A DNA stretch of 64,000 bases, taken from Chloranthus sessilifolius (Eukaryota; Streptophyta; Magnoliopsida; Chloranthales; Chloranthaceae). The stretch covers positions 85,533,765-85,597,764 of the forward strand of contig CM037588.1 of assembly GCA_021018995.1 (NCBI GenBank). Direction: 5' to 3'. Positions 56,369 to 64,000 of the stretch are shown piece after piece. Under the pieces are notes generated by a model. It ran no database searches. It saw nothing but the letters and a program-made list of their open reading frames with translations, and was not told where the DNA came from. Positions within the stretch are counted from its first letter, which is position 1; every line of letters begins with the position of its first letter. The translations under genes were made by a program, and so were the position numbers.

Positions 56369-58203
56369 AACTAGATTGTAGTTAGGCTTCTCCTTCCTTT
56401 CCCCTTCTTTTCTTGTCATTGTAATTACAATTGTATATTTCTTTCTAAGATAATAGAATCTTATTTTTGATATTGCTTTGGGTATATTGTCTGTCTATGT
56501 TTAATGCTTTTTCCTGACTATTACCCTGCACTTTCTGACCTTTGAACCAGTGAGGACACTGCTCCTCATGGTTTGGGGGTGTGGCAAGGTAGGTCTGCCA
56601 ATAGAATAGTTAACTTTAGTGCAATAGTGGTGCTATAATTGGGATGAATAAAGTTAATTTTCACCTAACTTGCTGCAATGAGGAAATTTATGAAAAATTA
56701 AAATATTTTTGCGGACATTTCAAAACTAAAAATTTTAAAATCCTGGCACCACCATGAAGCTAACATCAGAAATTTTAAATTAGTACTTAGTGAACCTAAG
56801 AGGAGAGAAAAAGGTGAAAATACACTCCATGAGTTAAAAAGAAGACTATATCTAGTGAGATTTGGGCCCATCAATTTCAGTTGAAGAGTGTTTTGGTATT
56901 TTTTCTGCTTTAAGGTTTGATTGACTCTGCACTTTCTACTAGAAGTTAGGCACCTCCAAATCAAAACTGGTTGACAGCACTCATGACACTAAGGAAATGA
57001 TTCAAGGCCCTCATTTGGATAGTTTGAGCTTGAAAACTCAACCTTTTAAAACTACCCTTTTGCATACACTCTTTGAGCCTCAAAAAGTCCTATTTTTTTT
57101 CTTTAACAAACACTGGAGTACTTGCACCTTAACCTCATGACCTGATTCAACCTTACCCTCACTCTGAGAATTCAGAAGGTAAAGGAGGAGTTGAAGGTAG
57201 TGAGAGTGGTCCAACATTTGGTAGAAGGAGAAGAAAAGTAACCTATGAACAAAAGTGTGTTGGTGGTATTTGTGTGGTAGTTCATCATAAAAATCATAGA
57301 AAATAAAAAGAAGAAAAATAATTTAAAAAAAAAGAAAAAAAAGAAAGAAAGAGAAGTTTGGAGAAGAACATCATCTGAAAATTGAAAAGAAGAGGAGAAA
57401 CTGGCCACTTTGATTCTGAAATATATCAAGTAAGATGAAGTTGTGCTGAAATGAAGGCAGTGAAGTCAGGAGTCACTCCTTACCTTGCTGATTTCTCAAT
57501 TTTGACTTCCTTTTTACCTCTTCATTCTTTATATCCCTCACCCATAAGTCACATTACAACCCATTCAAAAGACCTTGAAGATCCAAAGTGAAATGAGCTG
57601 TCAGGAGGAGATGAGGGAGTGCCTAATCTATGGTGAAGAGTCATGAGGATGTCAAAAATTGGAAGCTTTAGCTATGCTCATGCTTGCAGGCCCATTTGGG
57701 GTCTGTAACTGCTCTTGAGCTGCTTTAAATGTGAGCACTCCTAGATATTCATTGTTGAGAGATAGCCCTGGTGAGAATTGGGTCTGACTTGTAACTTCAT
57801 TGGGGTTGTATCGAACCTGATTTTTTAATTTAAGGCAAGCTTAGTATTGATATGTGCACATTGAATGTCTAATGTAAAATGATTGGTGGAAATGCAAACA
57901 CGTACTAAAAATTTTGAGTTTTAAATGGCCTGCATTACTGCTGTAATTTCCTCTGAATTCTAAAGAGATGTGGATTGATGCTTTATTCCTTGAAATTTGT
58001 TTTGCCATTGACTGCACCACTTTTAACTATTTTTATTATGAAGTTTGTGGGTATCTTCACTGAAAACCATAAGGAGATTTCACTCCTACACTAGGGATCA
58101 CCAAGGGGTTTAAAAGGCTTGGTACATATGCTAAATGTACCCGTTATCCCTACGAAAGTGGCATTTAATTAGTTAAATCTTTGCAAAAGGACTAGCAAAG
58201 ATT
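56369..58203 (+). other. Non-coding 3' region of the complete Athila interior
   Basis: Counterpart of 42370-44189, differing by scattered substitutions and short A-run indels near 57300-57350. Nothing coding is seen on either strand. Confidence 0.7.
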
Positions 58204-58214
58204 AGGTTTGGGGG

Positions 58215-60662
58215 TGTTTTAAGACCTAAAAAGTACCACTTTTCACCCCTTAACTTTATCTCTGTTAGACCCTTATTCATTTAATAAATGTGTGTTAAGC
58301 CCATTTTGTAGGTAATAAGTTGCAGCTGCAGATAAGGCCCTAACCCTACTAAGAAGCCTACTTTTACCCCAGAAGTTCTTCAGAAGAAAGGAAGTTAGAC
58401 CCAGACAGAGAACTTAGCTGCAGCATAGGCAAGGCACAACAACAACAAATCAAGAAGTGAGCCTCGCGCAGATGTCGCAGTGTTCAATTGATTCAGAAAG
58501 AATGCTTCGCGCAGTTGTCGCGGGTCTCAATTATAAGCACACCAACTGCTCGCACTGTTCTCGCGTAGATTAATGACAGAAGTCTCAAGAGCAGACTTTG
58601 CGTAGTTCTGGCGAGGCTTAGTTGTAAGCACTCACATAGTTTATTGCAGCTCAAGAGAGGAGCATTTAATCCTCACGCTATCTGCTGAGGAGAGAGAGTT
58701 CCAGGCACTTCGACGTAGTTGTCGCGTAGTGGCCGCGGGATGCAGATCTTCAAGGAACTGCTCGCGCAATCCAGAGTCCTATGCATATTGCTTCTTCACG
58801 GGGATCCCCGTGAGATTCACTAAGGAACGAACCGCACGCGCAATTACCGCGCCATTCAAATAAAAAGCGCAATCCTGCGACGATAAAAGCACTCCCACGA
58901 TGACCAACCTATCTATCCCGCGACTGCAAGAGCTTCAAGTCAATTCAATCCCATGACGACAACTCTATCACGCAACAAGACCTGGAAATCCTTGCTACCA
59001 AGAGAGGCTCGAGATCTTAACTTCCCCCCACTTCTGTAGGGGCAGACTGAGAACTTCCAACAACTAGGACACACACTCAATGCTCCAATCTCCGTGCACA
59101 CTCCCTGAGGCATCCAAGGAACAAAAATGGGCTACATTTGCATCATTAAAATTAGGGTTTTCCTAACCCTAATCCCCCCACAGCCGACTGCTATATAAGC
59201 CTAAGCCTAGTTTAGGTTTAAAAAAAGAGAAGACGGTATCTTCTTGAATTAGCAGTAGAGTTCCAGTAGGCTAAGGTTAGGGTTTAGGTAGCATCTTTTT
59301 CCTTTTTTCTTCTCTCCATAGCCCAGCACTTGTTGGCTATGTCTTTGTATATCTATTTGAAATAGTTTTAATGAACTTTTATAATAGGATCTTATACATA
59401 TATGGGATTGATGTTTGAGGGTTGTTCTGTACAAGGCTGCTACCTTGAGATCCACCATTGCTACGTTATATGGTATGCAATGGAGGATTGTTTTTAAAGG
59501 ATTTACTCAAATCCAAGGGACCTATGTGTTCAGGCTAGTGCACATATACAGGCCTATGCCCCACCACAGGATTCACTTAATCTGAATCCCCATGGGAGCC
59601 TGAGCTGGTAGCCTTGTGAACATGGTGGTGACAGCAATCTACTTGTTCGGTCTAAGACCTCTGTGAGGAGGATAGCCTCTGGGGATAGTTTATGACCATT
59701 TGAGTGGACAGGTTATAGCCCTAGGGTGAGGCCAATCCACATATCTAAGATAGATTCTTATTCTCTGCACTTGTGCTTGTAGCCCTGTGAGAGACTGTGC
59801 AGAGACAGACTCCCCTGTATTTGTATTGATCCACCATCAGATGGCAGATCTGATCTGGCTGTAGAGATTGTAGGATTATGACTGGATCACTGCTGTCTGT
59901 CTAAAGCAGTGAACATCTAGATCTAAAGCTAGTACTCGACCTCTTGTTGGTCTTGTGTGTCCAGGTTAGTGCACATATGCAGGCCTAGCCCCACACACAG
60001 AACTTTAGAGGTTGAGGTTCCTATGGATTCTTGAGTTGGTAGCCTAGATGAAGTAGTGCCTACAATGATAAACATGTTCTGACCCATTTATGTACTGTAG
60101 TTCCCCTATTGGATAGTCTGTGACCATTTGAGTGGACAGGTTATAGCGATAAGGGATTGGATCATGGTACAGGGGTGAGTTGGATCCTTTCTCCTCTTTG
60201 GTGATAATGTAGCCATTGGACAGGACTTCTATAGCCACAAATCGAAGTTTGAGTTATAAAATCCATCAGATCTGTACCTAATAGCTTACTTCTCACCCTT
60301 TTTATATTTATTTTCTCACACTCGATCATTCTTCTCAACCATTTTTATAGGTTAGGCATTAGGTTACCATAGGATTTAAACAATAGTGACCCTAAATCCC
60401 CTTCCATTTAGGATTGCCAGATCTGTAGTCAGATCTAGAGGGCCTACTAAAGGTAGCTCCCTTGGAGCTTTTGATCATTTTTCCCTGTAGGACAAACTCT
60501 TACTTATTAAAACTTGCTACAACAGGCCCTCTATCTTGCAAGTCTGTGTAATTTTAGACTTGCTGCTCTGTAGTTTTCAATCCACCTTTGATTTATTTTC
60601 ACTAACTCATTCTTATCATTGTTTTCAATAAAGTTAGCAACCAGTATCTAAAGACCTCAACA
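58215..60662 (+). repeat. Athila family 2 LTR B
   Basis: 2448 bp, TGTTTTAAGACC to GACCTCAACA, preceded by polypurine GGTTTGGGGG. TATA box TATATAA at 59192-59198. The U3 word cluster is at 58450-59000 and the R-U5 duplication is as in LTR A. It closes the complete element and opens the next one. Confidence 0.9.
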
Positions 60663-60668
60663 AGTTTT

Positions 60669-60686
60669 TGGCGCCGTTGCCTGGGA
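60669..60686 (+). other. Primer-binding site after LTR B (tRNA-Asp type)
   Basis: TGGCGCCGTTGCCTGGGA, six bases after the LTR, showing that another full interior begins here. Confidence 0.82.
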
Positions 60687-60994
60687 ATCTTGATCTATTA
60701 GTAGACCCTAGATTTTGTATTTTTTATTCTTCAGTTGTTGTGCTTGTGGATAACTGATACTACTAATTTACATTTGGAAATTTTCTTTGCAGATCTGGAC
60801 AGTAGCAGAGAAGGAAAGTTGAACTACACTAGGAGTCTAGCTACCTCTGTTTGCATTTCTCCAACCCTCAAACCTCACTCTATTTCTCCTTTGCAAATTC
60901 CATAGCAGTTGATCAGGATAGTTGTAATGTTGTTTAGATAATTCTTTAAGTTAATTGCAATGTGTCTGCAAGTAGTCTTCCCTGCTGTTAGTGT

Positions 60995-62143
60995 GTGTGC
61001 ATGTTAGGAAAGAGATCCCTCAGTCCCACATTAGAGCCTCCTAACCCTGAGATAGAAAAGGCTAGAAGACCAAGAAGGCCCAAACCCACCACAGTTGAGC
61101 CCCTTACTGAAACCGAGACATCAGTCATGGGTGAAGAGCAACCCAGAATATTGAAGGAATTGAATGCTCCTGATGACTATAATTCCCCATTCAGCATTCA
61201 ATTCCCAGATGTTAAGGGAAACTATGAGATTAAAACCTCAATCATCCAAATGCTTCCCTCTTTCCATGGGCTCAGTAAGGAAGACCCCTACAAACACATT
61301 GACCAATTTTTAGCCCTGTGCCCAACATTTTCCAATACTGATTTGGGACCAAAAGCCACTAGATTAAGGCTCTTTCCTTTCTCCCTAAAGGATAGGGCCA
61401 GCACCTGGTTAGCTACTCTCCAAAATAACAGCATCACTTCTTGGGAAGACCTCCAGACCAAATTTTTGACAAAATTCTTCCCAGAAACAAAAAATTGGCC
61501 AGTTGAGGAAAGCAATACTTGCTTTTGCCCAATCCCCAACTGAGGATTTTAATCAAGCATGGGACAGATTCATGGAGATGCTCAAACAATGTCCCCACCA
61601 CAAGATCCCTAACTGGCAGCTTGTCCAGAGCTTCTATAATGGGATTGATGAGAAAAGCAGAGACATGGTAGATGTCTTTTATGGTAGAACTTACATGCAC
61701 AAAATAGCTGATGAGGCATGGGAGTTGTTCGAGGTCATCAGTGAAAATGCTTTCTAAAAGATATCCTTGTCAAGAACTGTTCATGAGCCTTCTTCTAAAA
61801 TGGGACTATCTAAAACTTCCAAAGGAAAGACGTATGAAGTAACTGGGAATAATGACCTGAAAATACAGATGGCCAATCTTTCTGATCAGTTCGATAAACT
61901 ATTAACTATGGTGCAACCCAGATTGGTTGCACAGGTGATGGAGGCATGTCTGATATGCCAATCTCCACAACACACTGTGGACGAGTGTCCATCTGCAGGG
62001 CAATATCCTGAGTATGTGATGGAACAAGCTGCTGTTGCCCAATCATTTGGCCAGCAATAATCTGTTGGCTACAACAAGAGACCATTTGGATACCAGCACC
62101 AAAATGCTGGTTACCAGTGGAGGGACCACCCACATGGCCAGCC
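60995..62143 (+). pseudogene. gag: Athila family 2 gag, copy 2, upstream of embedded LTR fragment
   Basis: Open from 60995; the likely start is MGEEQPRILKELN at 61127. The frame is open through DDYNSPFSIQFPDVKGNYE and IIQMLPSFHGLSKEDPYKHI to 61543, where it has already shifted before LRKAILAFAQSPTEDFNQ. CPHHKIPNWQLVQSFYNGID follows, then the stop in ENAF*KIS and the knuckle CLICQSPQHTVDEC. It is better preserved than copy 1 in its first half but carries the same frameshift and stop. Ends QWRDHPHGQP at the embedded fragment. Confidence 0.85.
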
Positions 62144-63497
62144 AAAAAAAAGAGAAGACGCTATCTTCCTGAATTAGCTGTAGAGTTCCAGTAGGCTAAG
62201 GTTAAGGTTTAGGTAGCATTTTTTTCCATTTTTCTTCTCTCCATAGCACTGCACTTGCTGGCTATGCCTTTGTATATCTATTTGGAATAGTTTTAATGAA
62301 GTTTTATAATAGGATCTTATACATGTATGGGATTGATGTTTGAGGGTTGTTCTGTACAAGGCTGCTGTCTTGAGATCCTTCATTGCTAAGTTGTATTATA
62401 AGCAATGGAGGATTCTTTTTAAAGGATTTACCTAGATCCAAGTGACCTGTGTGTCCAGGCTAGTGCACATATACAGGCCTATGCCCGACCATAGGATCCA
62501 CTAAATTTGAATCCCCATGAGAGCCTGAGCTGGTAGCCTTGTGAACATGGTGGTGGCAGCAATCTACTTGTTCTGTCTCAGACCTCTGTGAGGAGGATAA
62601 CCTCTGTGGATAGTCTGTGACTATTTCCATGGATAGGTTATAGGCCTAAGGTGAGGCCAATCCACAAATCTAAGACATATTCTTCTTCTCTGCACTTGTG
62701 CTTGTAGCCCTGTGAGAGATTGTGCAGAGACAGACTCCCCTGTATTTATATAGATCCACCATCAGTTGGCAGATCTAATCTAGCTGTTGAGATTGAAGGC
62801 TTGTGACTGGATCACTGCTGTCTCTCTAAAGCAGTGAACAGCTAGATCTAAGGCTAGTACTCGAACTCTTGCTGGTCCTGTGTGTCCAGGCTAGTGCACA
62901 TATGCAGGCCTAGCCCCACACACAGAACTTTAGAGGTTGAGGCTCCTTTGGATTCTTGAGCTGGTAGCCTGGATGAAGTAGTGCCTACAATGATAAATAT
63001 GTTCTAACCCATTTATGGATTGTGGTTCCCCTATTGGATAGTCTGTGACCATTTGAGTGGACAGGTTATAGCCATAAGGGATTGGATCATGGTACAGGGG
63101 TGAGTTGGATTCTTTCTCCACTTTGGTGATAATGTAGCCATTGGACAAGACTTCTATAGCAGCAGATCTGAGTCTGAGTTATAAAACCCATCAGATTTGT
63201 ACCTAATAGCTTACTTCTCATCCTTTTTATATTTATTTTCTCACACTCTATCATTCTTCTCAACCATTTCTGTAGTTTAGGCATTAGGTTACCATAGGAT
63301 TTAAACAATAGGGACCCTAATTCCCCTTCCATTTAGGATTGCCAGATCTGTAGTCAGATCTAGAGGGCCTACTAAAGATAGCTCCCTTGTAGCTTTAGAT
63401 CATTTTTCCTTGTGGGAAAAACTCTTATTAAAACTTGCTACAACAGGCCCTGTATCTTGTAGGCCTGTGTATTTTCAGACTTGCTGCTCTATAGTTT
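62144..63497 (+). repeat. R-U5 fragment of the Athila LTR embedded in gag, copy 2
   Basis: About 1354 bp, with the same endpoints in gag and LTR as 48122-49469. Open frames such as 63087-63332 (minus) are LTR sequence. Confidence 0.88.
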
Positions 63498-64000
63498 ATA
63501 GCACTAACTTAACCAGGGATATGCCCCAAGGTCAAATTCCTCAAAGAATAAAATCTCAGTAGTTCCCCACCCCGCCTCAAATGCTTCTTTTGAGGATTAG
63601 GTTTTGGCCTCATTGCAAAACCTTGGCACCTTGACTCATGCTGTGAACTCTCACAGTCAAAGCATAAACAAAATGGAAGAGTAGCTAGGTAAAATATCCA
63701 ATGCCTTGGCCAAAAGAGAGGAGGGCAGGTTGCCAAGCTAGCCAGTGGCCAACCCTAAGGGCCAATATTTGATTGGAGAAGGTTCCTCAAGTTTTGAGGG
63801 AGCTAATGCCATCACAACCCTAAGGTCTGGCAGGTTGGTAAACAACCAGGTTGAGAAGGAACAAGGAGAGGTCATTTCAAAAGAATTCTTGAATGAATGT
63901 GAAAAGGAATATGTTAGAGCACAGAGCCAAGAGTTGCCTGCTACCGTACAACAAGATAAAAATAATGAGGCTGTAGTTGAGCCTAAGCAGGAAATAAAAG
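63498..64000 (+). pseudogene. gag: Athila family 2 gag, copy 2, after the embedded fragment (cut by window edge)
   Basis: Matches 49470-49990. Near 63535-63580 it is shortened by about 40 bases compared with copy 1. It keeps the MEE*LG stop near 63677 and the block EGRLPS, and continues past the window. Confidence 0.78.

Larger units (their letters stand above)
40161..64000 (+). mobile_element. Athila family 2: head-to-tail chain sharing LTRs
   Basis: Order: 3' half of an interior (40161-44201), LTR A (44202-46643), complete-length interior (46644-58214), LTR B (58215-60662), start of a further interior (60663 to the window edge). LTR A plus interior plus LTR B is one element of about 16.5 kb. 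The outer interiors use the same LTRs, so the structure is LTR-interior-LTR-interior. The Asp-type primer-binding site and the RT and integrase motifs place it in Athila. The two gag copies share inactivating lesions, while the two third frames have different ones. Confidence 0.9.

Overview
This is repeat-dense nuclear DNA from a higher plant with a large genome. The evidence is three lineages of plant Ty3/gypsy LTR retrotransposons (Tat/Ogre-like, a Tekay/Del-like chromovirus, and two Athila families), nested and tandem insertions, and a long 14-bp minisatellite. I cannot name the species. I see no host gene, no tRNA or rRNA gene and no CRISPR array. Almost every coding region is broken by stops or frameshifts, so most are called pseudogenes. 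Boundaries were set by eye from TG...CA LTR ends, primer-binding sites, polypurine tracts and target-site duplications.

Layout. (1) 1-6676, minus strand: the 5' part of a Tat/Ogre-like element, with its LTR at 5103-6676, a tRNA-Arg-type primer-binding site, a long leader and a proline-rich gag. It runs off the left edge. (2) 6677-12443: the 14-bp minisatellite. (3) 12444-35064, minus strand: an old chromovirus inserted in that minisatellite, with a truncated 3' LTR, a chromodomain, decayed pol, gag split in two, and an intact-length 5' LTR. Its gag is interrupted by (4) 19128-32139, minus strand: a complete-length Athila element with two LTRs and the target duplication ATTGT. (5) 35065-40160: the minisatellite resumes and carries a solo Tat LTR. 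The whole [minisatellite + LTR] block is then repeated about 2.94 kb further on, and the second LTR is cut off at 40160. (6) 40161-64000, plus strand: a second Athila family in a head-to-tail chain that shares LTRs (3' half, LTR A, full interior, LTR B, start of the next interior).

History, inferred. The minisatellite is the oldest layer. A Tat element inserted and was reduced to a solo LTR, and the block was duplicated. The chromovirus inserted in the array, and the Athila element then inserted in the chromovirus gag. The plus-strand Athila chain probably arose by DNA recombination from a copy that was already dead, because both gag copies carry the same frameshift, the same stops and the same embedded R-U5 fragment.

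There is no new gene-encoded system here. The most unusual signals are non-coding. Each Athila family has its own short word clustered at two equivalent positions (LTR U3 and the spacer after pol). An R-U5 fragment starting at the predicted transcription start is embedded in gag. Near-palindromes are repeated in the Tat LTR and leader. A duplicated R-U5 motif is shared by both Athila families.
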